Origin: WHSW01 sp963846565
GTDB taxonomy: Bacteria; Actinomycetota; Thermoleophilia; Solirubrobacterales; 70-9
Assembly: GCA_963846565.1 (NCBI GenBank)
Contig: CAWJWL010000005.1
Coordinates: forward strand, 1-64,000
Direction: 5' to 3'
DNA length: 64,000 nucleotides
The notes under the pieces are model-generated. The model searched no databases and had not been told where the DNA came from. It saw only the letters and a program-made list of their open reading frames with translations. Shown piece after piece: positions 24,704 through 33,396 of the stretch. The translations under genes and the position numbers were made by a program. Numbering within the stretch: the first letter of the stretch is position 1; each line of letters starts with the position of its first letter.

Positions 24704-24727
24704 CACAACCGCGTCGTCATGTAAAGT
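24700..24727 (+). promoter_or_regulatory. sigma-70-type promoter of the alkB operon
   Basis: A perfect -35 hexamer TTGACA (24700-24705), a 16-base spacer, and the -10 hexamer TAAAGT (24722-24727; 4 of 6 consensus). The -35 overlaps the stop codon of the preceding crotonase gene. Transcription would start near 24734, upstream of both possible alkB start codons. Confidence 0.65.
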
Positions 24728-24776
24728 GCCTGGACGCACTAACCCCATGCTGTCCACCGGCATCCAGGAGGACCTC

Positions 24777-25952
24777 TTGAGCACCCACGCGGCAACCGCC
24801 GATCCCCCGCTCGAAGCAGGCTGGAACGACCCAAAGCGCTACCTGTGGCTGCTCGGACTGATCGTCCCTACGGTCCCGTTCATCGCCTACGGGCTCGTCG
24901 AGCTCACCGGCCTCGGGCTCATGTGGTGGGCCGGCCCCTTCGTCGTCTTCGTCCTGATCCCGTTCCTCGACCAGGTGATCGGCAAGGACTCCGAGAACCC
25001 GCCGGACTCGGCGATCAAATGGCTAGAGCAGGACAAGTACTACCGCTGGTGCACCTACCTCTTCCTGCCGCTCCAGTTCGCCGCGCTGGTCTTCTGCTGC
25101 GCGCAGTGGTCGAGCGGTGGCCTCTCGTTGATCGAGAGTCTCGGCCTCGCGGCGTCGATGGCGATGGTCTCCGGGATCGCGATCAACACCGCGCACGAGC
25201 TCGGCCACAAGACGAAGAAATACGAGAAGTGGCTGGCGAAGATCGCGCTCTCCACCAGCGCCTACGGCCACTTCTTCATCGAGCACAACCGCGGCCACCA
25301 CGTCCGCGTCGCCACCCCCGAGGACCCCGCCTCCTCGCGCCTCGGCGAGAGCTTCTGGGAGTTCCTCCCGCGCACCGTCTCGGGCAGCCTGACCTCCGCG
25401 CTTCACCTCGAGCGGATCCGCCTCGACCGCCTCGAGAAGCCGTTCTGGTCGATTCACAACGACGTCCTGAACGCATGGGCGATGACCGTCGTCCTCTTCG
25501 GTGCCCTGACCGCGATCTTCGGCGTCGAGGTACTGCCCTGGCTGCTCCTGCAGGCCGTCGTCGGCGCCTCCTTGCTCGAGGTCGTCAACTACCTCGAGCA
25601 TTACGGGCTCCTGCGCCAAAAGCAGGACGATGGGCGCTACGAGCGCTGCCGGCCCGAGCACAGCTGGAACTCCGACAACGTCGCGTCCAACGTCTTCCTC
25701 TACCACCTCCAGCGCCACTCCGACCATCACGCCAACCCGACCCGCCGCTACCAGGCGCTGCGCCATTTCGAGGAGCTTCCGGAGCTGCCCTCCGGCTACG
25801 CGTCGATGATCGTGCTCGCCTACGCAACGCCGATCTGGTGGCGCGTGATGGACCCCAAGGTCGTCGCCCACTACGGCGGCGACGTCAGCAGGGCAAACAT
25901 CCTGCCGCGCAAGCGCGAGAAGATGCTGGCGCGCTACGGAGCGACGGCGTAG
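24777..25952 (+). CDS. alkB: alkane 1-monooxygenase (AlkB)
   Basis: A 391-residue integral membrane non-heme di-iron hydroxylase. All signature motifs are present: HELGHK (140-145), EHNRGHH (169-175) with the following VATPEDPASSR block, NYLEHYG (271-277) and LQRHSDHHA (311-319). About six hydrophobic helices anchor it. It oxidises the terminal methyl of n-alkanes to 1-alkanols with electrons from rubredoxin. TTG 24777 is preferred because AGGAGG lies 5 bases before it; ATG 24747 is an alternative, also downstream of the promoter. It heads an operon with the rubredoxin and TetR genes. Confidence 0.93.
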   Translation: MSTHAATADPPLEAGWNDPKRYLWLLGLIVPTVPFIAYGLVELTGLGLMWWAGPFVVFVLIPFLDQVIGKDSENPPDSAIKWLEQDKYYRWCTYLFLPLQFAALVFCCAQWSSGGLSLIESLGLAASMAMVSGIAINTAHELGHKTKKYEKWLAKIALSTSAYGHFFIEHNRGHHVRVATPEDPASSRLGESFWEFLPRTVSGSLTSALHLERIRLDRLEKPFWSIHNDVLNAWAMTVVLFGALTAIFGVEVLPWLLLQAVVGASLLEVVNYLEHYGLLRQKQDDGRYERCRPEHSWNSDNVASNVFLYHLQRHSDHHANPTRRYQALRHFEELPELPSGYASMIVLAYATPIWWRVMDPKVVAHYGGDVSRANILPRKREKMLARYGATA

Positions 25953-25968
25953 GCGGAGGAGGACCGAG

Positions 25969-26142
25969 ATGGCCAGGTATCAGTGCGAGGTCTGCGAGTA
26001 CGTCTACGACGAGGCCGAGGGCGCCCCGCGCGAGGGCTTTCCGGCCGGCACTCCGTGGAGTGACGTTCCCGACGACTGGAACTGCCCCGACTGCGGCGTC
26101 CGCGACAAGGTCGACTTCGTCGCGCTCGACGAGGGACCCTGA
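25969..26142 (+). CDS. rubA: rubredoxin
   Basis: A 57-residue iron carrier with cysteines C6-x2-C9 and C39-x2-C42 binding one iron. YQCEVCEYVYDEAEG and PDDWNCPDCGVRD are typical AlkG2/RubA blocks. It passes electrons to AlkB. The start is ATG 25969, 16 bases after the alkB stop and preceded by GGAGGAGG. The stop overlaps the TetR start in TGATG. A rubredoxin reductase gene is not present in this cluster. Confidence 0.93.
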   Translation: MARYQCEVCEYVYDEAEGAPREGFPAGTPWSDVPDDWNCPDCGVRDKVDFVALDEGP

Positions 26143-26759
26143 TGGCGGGGCCGGCGACCGCCCGCCCCGCGTTCTCCGAGGCCTCGCGCGAGCTCCTGCG
26201 CGACACGGTGCTCGACGCGGTCGGCGAGCTGCTCGTCGACCGCAACTGGCCCGACGTCACCCTCGCCCAGATCGCCGAGCGCGCCGGGGTCTCGCGGCAG
26301 ACGCTCTACAACTCGTTCGGCTCGCGTCAGGAGCTGGCCCAGGCCTACGTCATGCGCGAGGCCGACCGCTTCCTCGCCGCAGTCGAGGTCGCCGTCCGCT
26401 CGAACGCCCCGGACGCGCGGCGCGCCCTGACCGCGGCGGCGGAGATCTTCCTGACGGCGGCTGAGACCCACCCGGTGATCCGCGCCGTCGCCGGCGGCGA
26501 GGCAACCGGCGACGAGATCCTGCCTCTGCTGACGACGCGCGGGCGGCCGCTGGTCTCCGACGTCACCGGCCGCCTCAGCGCGCTGATGCTCGAGAGCTGG
26601 CCGGACCTGGAGTCGGCTGATGCCGAGCTCGTCGCCGATTGCCTGGTGCGGATGGCGATCAGCCACGCTGCCCTCCCGGCGGCGCCGCCGGCGACGACGG
26701 CGAAGGCACTGGCGCGGATCCTCGGCCCGTTCCTCGACGACCTGCTCGACCAGCGCTAG
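26142..26759 (+). CDS. TetR-family regulator of the alkane operon
   Basis: A 205-residue repressor-type protein. Residues about 15-65 are the TetR DNA-binding domain (VTLAQIAERAGVSRQTLYNSFGSRQELAQAY). The C-terminal helical domain is the ligand pocket. The start overlaps the rubredoxin stop, so all three genes are one operon. The order alkB-rubredoxin-tetR is known from Gram-positive alkane degraders, where the TetR (AlkX/AlkU) answers to fatty acids or alkanes and represses the operon. Autoregulation here is inferred; no palindrome was located with confidence at the alkB promoter. Confidence 0.88.
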   Translation: MAGPATARPAFSEASRELLRDTVLDAVGELLVDRNWPDVTLAQIAERAGVSRQTLYNSFGSRQELAQAYVMREADRFLAAVEVAVRSNAPDARRALTAAAEIFLTAAETHPVIRAVAGGEATGDEILPLLTTRGRPLVSDVTGRLSALMLESWPDLESADAELVADCLVRMAISHAALPAAPPATTAKALARILGPFLDDLLDQR

Positions 26760-26763
26760 CCGG

Positions 26764-27645
26764 CTAGGAGTAGCGCCGGGCGGCGGCGCCTGCCTGCGTT
26801 CCGTAGCCGCCGCCGAAGAGGACCGCGTGAACGAGCAGCGGCAGGAGCTGCCAGAGCTCGACCCGATCGCGGTGGCCGTCCGCCAGCGGATACGCCTCGT
26901 CGTAGGCAGCGAAGGTGCGCTCGCCGGGACCGCCGAAGAGCCGCAGCATCGCGAGGTCGATCTCCCGATGCCCGGCGTAGGCGGCGGGGTCGATCAGCAC
27001 CGCGCGTCCGTCGGCCGCCGCGTGGACGTTGCCGCCCCAGAGGTCGCCGTGAAGGCGCGAGGGCTCCTCGGGTGGACCGGCGAGGGCGTCGATCCGCTGG
27101 CAGACGGTGCCGACGGCATCCGCGTCCGCCCCCGAGATCGAGCCCGCGTCCCTCGCCCGGCGGAGGAGCGGAGAGAGCATCCGCTCGGCGTAGAGGCGCG
27201 GCCAGCTCGGGTCGGGCCCGAGCTCGACCTCGGCCGAGCCGAGGCGCAGGCGCGAGTCGGGGTACCCGGGCGGAAGCTCCCCGTGGGCCGAGGCGCCGCT
27301 GCGGTGAAGCGCGGCGAGCGAGCGGCCGAGGTCCTCCGCCCCATCCGTGCTCAGGCTGCCCGGCTCGATCCATCCGAGCGCCAGCCACGCCGGCCGCTCG
27401 CCGAGGGCGAGCACCTGCGGCAGGTCCACCGCGCCGGCCGCATCGAGCCACCGCAGCCCCGCCGCCTCGGCCTCGAAGTCCGCCGGCTCGGCGCCGGGGC
27501 GCGACTTGACGAAGGCGAGGGCGCCCGACTCGAGCTCGACCCGGAGGGCGTCGTTGATCGACCCGCCGGCGACCGGCCGCACTGCGCGGACGGGCTCACC
27601 GAGCGCGGACCCGAGCGCCTCGAGCAGCTCCGGCCCGGGGCTCAC
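26764..27645 (-). CDS. fructosamine kinase family protein
   Basis: A 293-residue kinase of the fructosamine-3-kinase/aminoglycoside-phosphotransferase superfamily. VAGGSINDALRVEL is the nucleotide-binding loop, AFVKSRPG carries the Lys, LHGDLWGGNV is the catalytic loop, and IDPAAYAGHREIDLAM is the metal-binding motif. Bacterial members phosphorylate ribulosamine/fructosamine adducts, reversing protein glycation. The start GTG overlaps the stop of the phosphatase gene in GTGA, so the two are translated together, matching their frequent pairing in bacteria. Convergent with the TetR gene. Confidence 0.88.
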   Translation of the reverse strand: MSPGPELLEALGSALGEPVRAVRPVAGGSINDALRVELESGALAFVKSRPGAEPADFEAEAAGLRWLDAAGAVDLPQVLALGERPAWLALGWIEPGSLSTDGAEDLGRSLAALHRSGASAHGELPPGYPDSRLRLGSAEVELGPDPSWPRLYAERMLSPLLRRARDAGSISGADADAVGTVCQRIDALAGPPEEPSRLHGDLWGGNVHAAADGRAVLIDPAAYAGHREIDLAMLRLFGGPGERTFAAYDEAYPLADGHRDRVELWQLLPLLVHAVLFGGGYGTQAGAAARRYS

Positions 27646-28109
27646 ACGCGCCCGTCACCGAGCTCGTCGATCAGCGCCGCGCAGGAGCGCTCCACGATCT
27701 CGACCACCTCCGCGAACCCGTCCTCGCCGCCGTAGTACGGGTCGGGGACGTCCCGATCGGACTCGCCGGCGTACTCGCGCAGCAACCGCACCCGGTCACG
27801 GGCCTCGGCATGCGGGGCGATCGCGAGCAGATCGTCGCGGTTTGCCCGGTCCATCGCGACGATCAGGTCGAACGCCTCGAAGTCGGCGGCCGTCACCTGG
27901 CGGGCCACGCCCTCGAGCGTGATCCCCCGCGCCGCGGCGGCGCTCAGCGCTCGCTCGTCCGGCGGGTGCCCGACGTGCCAGTCACCGGTGCCCGCGCTCT
28001 CGACCTCGATCTCGCCCTCGAGCCCGGCGTCGGCGACGAGCGAGCGCATCACGCCCTCCGCCGTCGGCGAGCGGCAGATGTTCCCGAGGCAGACGAACAG
28101 AACCCGCAT
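27642..28109 (-). CDS. low-molecular-weight protein-tyrosine phosphatase
   Basis: A 155-residue phosphatase. VCLGNICRSPTAEGV near the N-terminus is the C-x5-R-S active-site loop; the acid Asp lies in DVPDPYYGGEDGF. The length is standard. ATG 28109 starts directly before the P-loop strand (MRVLFV), as in all family members. It removes phosphate from tyrosine in proteins or from small esters; with the downstream fructosamine kinase it could dephosphorylate sugar-phosphate adducts. It is divergent from the SRPBCC gene at 28139. Confidence 0.92.
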   Translation of the reverse strand: MRVLFVCLGNICRSPTAEGVMRSLVADAGLEGEIEVESAGTGDWHVGHPPDERALSAAAARGITLEGVARQVTAADFEAFDLIVAMDRANRDDLLAIAPHAEARDRVRLLREYAGESDRDVPDPYYGGEDGFAEVVEIVERSCAALIDELGDGRV

Positions 28110-28138
28110 TCGCGCAGGATGCCCGATAGCCTCGCCGC

Positions 28139-28588
28139 ATGGCAATCGAAGGAACCGCAAGCGCCGAGATCGAGGCACCGATCGCGAGGGTCTACGAGGT
28201 CGCGGCCGACGTCGAGGGCTCTCCCCGCTGGCAGCCCGAGATCAAGAAGGTCGAGGTGCTCGAGCGCGATGGCGACGGCAACCAGGTCCTCGTCCGCACC
28301 GAGGCGGACGGCAAGGTGCGGACACTCGGCTCCATGCTCCGCTTCTCCTACGACGCCCCCACCGGCCTCTCCTGGCGACAGGAGGAGGGCGACCTCAAGG
28401 CGGTCGAGGGCAGCTGGGAGTTCGAGGATCTCGGCGACGGCCGGACCCGAGCGACCTACTGGATGAGCACCGACCTCGGCCGCATGCTCGGGATGGTGAT
28501 CCGGGGCCCGCTCGTCGACGTCCTCCGCAAGCAGCTCGTGACGAGCATGCCCGGGAAGCTGAAGACGTTCGTCGAGGGCGGCGGATAG
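28139..28588 (+). CDS. SRPBCC (START-like) family protein
   Basis: A 149-residue protein with the ligand-binding SRPBCC fold. The opening strand IEGTASAEIEAPIARVYEVAADVEG, then PRWQPEIKKVEVLERDGDG, a central strand set, and a long C-terminal helix (LVDVLRKQLVTSMPGKLKTFVEG). Family members bind hydrophobic ligands or act as polyketide cyclase-like proteins. No catalytic residues can be assigned. It stands alone between divergent and convergent neighbours. Confidence 0.75.
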   Translation: MAIEGTASAEIEAPIARVYEVAADVEGSPRWQPEIKKVEVLERDGDGNQVLVRTEADGKVRTLGSMLRFSYDAPTGLSWRQEEGDLKAVEGSWEFEDLGDGRTRATYWMSTDLGRMLGMVIRGPLVDVLRKQLVTSMPGKLKTFVEGGG

Positions 28589-28591
28589 CGC

Positions 28592-29599
28592 TCAGACGGC
28601 GCGCCAGCACCGCGGATCGGAGTCCGCGACCGCCTCGGCCTCGCCGGCGAGCGCAAGGTGGTCGAGACAGGCGAGCGCCAGCTGCAGGCCCCAGGGCGCG
28701 CTCGCCGGGTTGATGTTCTCCTCACCGAGTACGGCCGGCACGAGCTCGAACGCGGTCACCGGCCCTGAGCCGAGCGCGCCGCGAACCCGATCGAGCTGGC
28801 CCGCGAGCTCGCGGCGGTTGGCCTCGATCTTCGCGCCGACGTCGCGAAACGGGCGCCCGTGCCCGGCGAGGCAGAGGCCCTTGTGCTCGAGGGCGGCGAT
28901 CGTGTCGAGGCCGCCGATGAACTCGCCCACCGGGTCGGGGGAGTGGCCGTAGTCGAAGAAGATCGAGACCCGACCGAGCAGGTGGTCGCCCGAGATCAGC
29001 ATGCCGCTCTCGGGCTCATGCAGGGTGACGTGGGAGGGCGCGTGGCCGGGGGTCTCGTAGACCTGCCAGGTCCCGACGTCGGTCTCGACCTCGACCCCGG
29101 GCAGGAGCTCGCGATCCGGCGCGACCAGCCGTACGATCCCCGTGTTCTCGCCGCGACGGCTGCCCTCGTAGAGCTCGAGGCCCGCGGCGGGGACGCCGCT
29201 TTGGCGGGCGACCTCGATCCGCTGGTCGAGGGCGCGGTCCGGGTCCTCGGCGAGCGTGCGAATGTGCTCCCATGCCGGGTGCATCCAGAGCTCGCATCCG
29301 GCTGCATCGATGATCGGGCCGGCGAGCCCGTAGTGGTCGGTGTGCGCGTGGGTGCAGACGAGCAGGCGGACGTCGGTGAGCTCGAAGCCGACCTGGGCGA
29401 GCGCGAACTCGAGCGGCCGGGTCCCGTCGGCGGCCGCGTAGCCGGTGTCGAAGAGAACGATCCCGTCGCCGCGGGCGACGGCGAAGGCGTTTCCGTGCGG
29501 TACGCCGGGCCATGGCAGCGGCAAGCGCAGCCGCCAGACGCCCGGGACGACGCGCTCACCCCGAGCCAGCTCCTTCTTGCGCCGCCGGCTCTCCCCCAT
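28592..29599 (-). CDS. metallo-beta-lactamase-fold hydrolase
   Basis: A 335-residue MBL-fold enzyme. THAHTDHYGLAG is the HxHxDH metal motif. ETPGHAPSHVTLHEP supplies the third His region, ISGDHLL the bridging Asp, and CLAGHGRPF the last His. The C-terminal 90 residues form the extra helical domain seen in glyoxalase-II-like and lactonase-like members (RVRGALGSGPVTAFELV). It probably hydrolyses a thioester or ester. ATG 29599 is chosen because the domain starts soon after; the much longer frame upstream looks non-coding. Confidence 0.83.
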   Translation of the reverse strand: MGESRRRKKELARGERVVPGVWRLRLPLPWPGVPHGNAFAVARGDGIVLFDTGYAAADGTRPLEFALAQVGFELTDVRLLVCTHAHTDHYGLAGPIIDAAGCELWMHPAWEHIRTLAEDPDRALDQRIEVARQSGVPAAGLELYEGSRRGENTGIVRLVAPDRELLPGVEVETDVGTWQVYETPGHAPSHVTLHEPESGMLISGDHLLGRVSIFFDYGHSPDPVGEFIGGLDTIAALEHKGLCLAGHGRPFRDVGAKIEANRRELAGQLDRVRGALGSGPVTAFELVPAVLGEENINPASAPWGLQLALACLDHLALAGEAEAVADSDPRCWRAV

Positions 29600-29686
29600 G
29601 GCGGAATCGTCGCAGGCCGGCACAGCGTCGTGACCGTGTCCGGCGCAGCCTGGTCTAATCAGCCGCGTGCAAGCTGGGTGGCCGGC

Positions 29687-30040
29687 GTGAACTTCGCGGT
29701 CAGCGAAGAGGTACGGGAGAGCGTCCGGATCGTTTCGATCACGGGTGAGTTCGACCTTGCCGAGGCGCCCGCCGCTCGCGCCGTGCTCGACCGGGCGGCT
29801 TCGGACCGCGAGCGCGCCCTCGTCGTCGACCTGACCTCCTGCGAGTTCATCGACTCGACCGGGATCGCCACGATCGTCGGCGCCTGCCGGCCGCTTCAGA
29901 ACGGGCAGGCGAAGGTCGCGATCGCGTGCGCGAGCGGCTCGCAGGCTGATGAGGTGCTTCGCCTCGCGGGAGTGAACCTCTCGATCGCGATCGAGCCGAC
30001 GGTCGAGGACGCAGCACGGATGGCGATCACCGAGGACTGA
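29687..30040 (+). CDS. STAS-domain anti-sigma factor antagonist
   Basis: A 117-residue single STAS domain. VRIVSITGEFDLAEAPAAR and VVDLTSCEFIDSTGIATIVG are the canonical strands. The Ser in DSTGI is the phosphorylation site used by SpoIIAA/RsbV-type switches. Its role would be to bind an anti-sigma kinase when unphosphorylated and free a sigma factor. No kinase is adjacent. GTG 29687 is chosen by alignment of the first strand; GTG 29678 is possible. The 3' end overlaps the convergent AlkA-type gene by 14 bases. Confidence 0.82.
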   Translation: MNFAVSEEVRESVRIVSITGEFDLAEAPAARAVLDRAASDRERALVVDLTSCEFIDSTGIATIVGACRPLQNGQAKVAIACASGSQADEVLRLAGVNLSIAIEPTVEDAARMAITED

Positions 30041-31174
30041 CCGCCTCCAGTCCCCCCTCCTTCCAGGCGCGGTACTGCTCCGGCAGGCAGGCTGCGCACG
30101 GCCGGTATCCGGCGGCGATCGCCGTCGCCTCGTCGGCGAAGAAGACGCGGTGCTTGACGTAGTGGCCCTTGGCGATCCAGCGCAGTGCCGCCGGGCAGTC
30201 GAGGCGACCGTAGCCCTTCTGTCGCCGGTGGCCGCCGAGCGTGCCCGGGGTCGCCGACTCATACGGCTTGCCGTCTGCCCCGATCAGGGTGTAGGTCTTC
30301 GTCCACAGGTAGACGACGGCGTAGGAGCGCCAGGGGCGCCAGCCGAGCGCGAGCTCATCCGCCTGGGCCGCCGTCGTCGGACCCCGTAGGCGGTCAGCCC
30401 GCGGAGGACGCCGACGTCGGCCGGAAGGAACGCGTCCGGATCGCCGAGGGCCCGCATCGAGATGTAGGAGGCGGTCCACGGGCCGACGCCGCGAATCGCG
30501 AGCAGCTGGGCCTCGGCGCGCTCGCGGTCCGCGTCGGGTCGGAGGTCGATGGCCCCCTCAGCGAGCGCGCGCGCCAGGGCCCGCAGCGCCTCGCCGCGCT
30601 GGCGCGGAAACGGAAAGTCCTCGGCGGGGACGACGGCGATCGCCTCCGGGGCGGGGAAGCGGTGGGTGAGTCCGCCGGCCGGAGAAGCGAGGCGCTCGCC
30701 GTGAGCCTCGACCAGCCGGCCGAGCGTCGTGCGCGCGCCGGCAACGGAAACCTGCTGGCCAACGATCGCGCGCACCGCGATCTCGAAGCCGTCGACGGCG
30801 CGCGGAACCCGCAGGCCGGGACGGGCGCGGACGAGGGGACCGATCAGGGAATCCTCGGCGAGGTCGTCCATGAGCGCCACCGGGTCGTGTTTCAGATCGA
30901 GCAGGTGCTCGACCTGCGCCAGCGCCTCGGCGGAGTCGCGACGGTCGTCCAGGATCAGGCGACAGCGGACCCGAGCGCCGTCGGGCTCGATCTCAGCGAT
31001 CCCGCCTCCGCGCGCGAGGCGGAGCGTCCGCCTATACGCCGAGCCCTGGACCTCCTCGACCCCGGCCACGGTCCGGCCGTCGAGGAACTCCAGGAGCGAC
31101 CCGCCGTCGAACGGCGCGGCCGGCTTGATTTCGTGATCGAGCACGGCGGAGGCCATCCGCAGCTTGTAACGCAT
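30027..31174 (-). pseudogene. AlkA-type DNA glycosylase fused to an Ada-type zinc domain, frameshifted
   Basis: From ATG 31174 (MRYKLRMASAVLDHEIKPAA) the frame gives the AlkA N-terminal fold, then the helix-hairpin-helix LLAIRGVGPWTASYISMRALG and the catalytic-Asp region FLPADVGVL. The frame breaks at about 30379-30388, in a run of four C on the plus strand. In another frame it continues with the expected AlkA end ELALGWRPWRSYAVVYLW, then directly with TKTYTLIGADGKPY and AAGYRPCAACLPEQY, an Ada-type metal-binding domain. No start codon separates the two parts, so they form one C-terminal fusion. The product would excise alkylated bases. One lost base, real or a sequencing error, explains the break. 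Confidence 0.65.
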
Positions 31175-31269
31175 GGTGGGTCCGGTTTCGTGAGCAGACG
31201 AGCCTGCTCGGCAAAGTCCTCCCGTGCGAGAAAGTTCACTACGCAACCAAATTCCGGTAGCCTGAAAGC

Positions 31270-31773
31270 GTGAAGACCGTTCCCCGAACAGCAGAGCCCG
31301 GCACCGAGACAGCCGCTCCGCTGAACGCGGACTTCGGCTGGCTCCTCGGTCAGGCAAAGCACGTGTACGCGACGGAGGTCACCGCCGCCCTCGAGGACAT
31401 CGGCATCTCCCCGCGCGACTACCACGTGCTCTCGACCGCGCTCTGCGGCCAGCAGACCCAGACGGAACTTGCGCAGCTCATCGGCCTCGACAAGACGACC
31501 ATGGTCGTCACCCTCGACGCGCTCGAGCGCGCGGGGTTCGCCGAGCGCCGACCGTCCGATACGGACCGCCGCGCGCGCGTCATCGCCGTCACCCCCGCCG
31601 GCCGCAGGGCGGTCGAGAAGGGCGAGGCGGTCGTCGCCCGAGTGCAGGAGGAGGTCCTCTCCGTCCTGCCGAAGGGCGAGCGCGAGGCCCTGTTGAAGGC
31701 TTTGATGAACCTGGTCGGGCAGCGGCTTGCAACCCCCGTCCCCTGCATGAAGCCGGTCCGCCGCCGCGAATAG
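31270..31773 (+). CDS. MarR-family transcriptional regulator
   Basis: A 167-residue winged-helix regulator. The DNA-recognition part is QTELAQLIGLDKTTMVVTLDALERAG, followed by the wing RRPSDTDRRARVIAVTPAGR. N- and C-terminal helices form the dimer. GTG 31270 starts the frame. It lies immediately upstream of a DHA2 exporter gene on the same strand, a common arrangement in which MarR represses the exporter until a drug or phenolic ligand binds. Direct repeats at 31807-31836 between the two genes are candidate operators. Confidence 0.85.
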   Translation: MKTVPRTAEPGTETAAPLNADFGWLLGQAKHVYATEVTAALEDIGISPRDYHVLSTALCGQQTQTELAQLIGLDKTTMVVTLDALERAGFAERRPSDTDRRARVIAVTPAGRRAVEKGEAVVARVQEEVLSVLPKGEREALLKALMNLVGQRLATPVPCMKPVRRRE

Positions 31774-31801
31774 TCACGTTTGAACTCTTCTTAAAGTAGA
31801 T

Positions 31802-31836
31802 GATCCGCTACGGATCTATCTGCTACGGTCCTATCT
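31802..31836. promoter_or_regulatory. candidate MarR operator: direct repeats plus dyad
   Basis: Two adjacent 15-base units, GCTACGGATCTATCT (31807-31821) and GCTACGGTCCTATCT (31822-31836), differ at two positions. The first overlaps a dyad, GATCC-GCTAC-GGATC (31802-31816). The array lies between the MarR gene and the exporter it probably controls, 27 bases before the exporter start. Function is inferred from position. Confidence 0.5.
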
Positions 31837-31863
31837 GCCCATCCAAATGGAAAGCGCAGATTC

Positions 31864-33396
31864 ATGACCGACTTGACCGCAACAGCACCCGTATCCGGAC
31901 TCGACGAGGACAGCGACAAGAGCGACCGCCGACGGTGGATGGCCCTCTACGTCCTCTGCATCGGGTTCCTGATGATCATTCTCGACGCGACGATCGTGAA
32001 CGTCGCCCTCCCCTCGATCCAGGACGACCTCGGGTTCTCTCAGAACAGCCTCGCCTGGGTCGTGAACGCGTACCTGATCCCGTTTGGCGGCCTGCTGCTG
32101 CTCGCAGGCCGCCTTGGTGACCTGATCAGCCGCAAGGGCGTCTTCATGACCGGACTCGGCGTCTTCGTCGGCGCCTCGGCGCTCTGCGGACTGGCCCAGA
32201 GCCAAGAGATGCTGATCGGAGCCCGCTTCCTGCAGGGCGTCGGCGGCGCCCTCACCTCCGCGGTCATCCTCGGGATGATCGTGACCATGTTCCCGGAGCC
32301 CCGGGAGCAGGCGAAGGCGATCGGCGTCTACAGCTTCGTCGCCGCCGGCGGTGCCTCGATCGGCCTCCTTCTCGGAGGCGTGCTGACCGAGGCGATCAAC
32401 TGGCACTGGATCTTCTTCGTCAACCTGCCGATCGGGCTCGCGACGGCCGTACTCGCAAGCCGGCTCCTCGAGCGCGACCGCGGCATCGGCCTCTCCGGCG
32501 GCGCCGACGTCGCCGGCGCGGCGCTCGTGACCAGCGCGTTGATGCTCGGCGTCTACACGATCGTCGAGGCCGCCGACTACGGCTGGGGCTCAGCGCGGAC
32601 GCTGGTCCTCGGCGCGATCTCGGTCGCGCTCCTCGCCGGCTTCGTCCTGCGCGAAGCGCGGACGGCCAACCCGCTGATGCCGCTGCGGATCTTCCGCTCG
32701 CGCAACGTCTCGGGCGCCAACCTCGTCCAGGTGCTGATGGTTGCCGGGCTCTTCGGGATCTTCTTCCTGGGAGCGCTCTATCTGCAACGCGTGCTCGAGT
32801 TCACCGCGGTCGAGGTCGGCCTCGCCTTCCTCCCGGTCTCGGTGCTGATCGGCGCGCTCTCGCTCCAGGTCTCGCCGCGGCTGATCAACCGGTTCGGCCC
32901 GAAGAAGGTGCTCCTCCCCGGGCTCCTCTTCATCACCGGCGGCCTGGCACTGTTCGCCATGGTCCCGGTCGAGGGCTCCTACCTGCCGGACGTCCTGCCG
33001 ACGATGCTCCTGTTCGGAGCGGGCGCCGGGCTCTCCTTCCCGTCGCTGATGACGCTGGCGATGTCGGGTGCGACGCGGGCCGACGCCGGCCTCGCGTCCG
33101 GGCTCGTCAACACCACGCAGCAGGTGGGCGGGGCCCTCGGGCTCGCCGTGCTCGCGACGCTGTCTACGACCCGTACCGAGAGTTTGCTCGCCGACGGAAC
33201 GGCGACGGCGAGCGCGCTCACGAGTGGCTACAAGCTCGCCTTCGCCGTCGGCGTCGGCTTCCTCGTCGCCGCGGTCGCGGCGGCCCTTGCCCTCGACGCC
33301 ACCCCGGCGCTCTCAGAGCAGGAGGAAACAGAGGGCGAGGCCGCGCACGGCGACCCTCGGCGCGAGCTCGAGCCCGCGTGGAGCGAGGCGGCGTGA
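31864..33396 (+). CDS. MFS exporter, DHA2 (EmrB/QacA) type
   Basis: A 510-residue membrane protein with about 14 hydrophobic helices. LDATIVNVALPSIQDDL is motif D1, AGRLGDLISRKGVF motif A, and a glycine-rich GLLLGG block marks the motif C position. The N-terminal 25 residues are acidic and cytoplasmic. It would export drugs or lipophilic compounds with proton antiport. It is preceded by a marR gene and candidate operators and followed with a 4-base overlap by a lipoprotein gene, so the genes probably form one operon. Confidence 0.88.
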   Translation: MTDLTATAPVSGLDEDSDKSDRRRWMALYVLCIGFLMIILDATIVNVALPSIQDDLGFSQNSLAWVVNAYLIPFGGLLLLAGRLGDLISRKGVFMTGLGVFVGASALCGLAQSQEMLIGARFLQGVGGALTSAVILGMIVTMFPEPREQAKAIGVYSFVAAGGASIGLLLGGVLTEAINWHWIFFVNLPIGLATAVLASRLLERDRGIGLSGGADVAGAALVTSALMLGVYTIVEAADYGWGSARTLVLGAISVALLAGFVLREARTANPLMPLRIFRSRNVSGANLVQVLMVAGLFGIFFLGALYLQRVLEFTAVEVGLAFLPVSVLIGALSLQVSPRLINRFGPKKVLLPGLLFITGGLALFAMVPVEGSYLPDVLPTMLLFGAGAGLSFPSLMTLAMSGATRADAGLASGLVNTTQQVGGALGLAVLATLSTTRTESLLADGTATASALTSGYKLAFAVGVGFLVAAVAAALALDATPALSEQEETEGEAAHGDPRRELEPAWSEAA

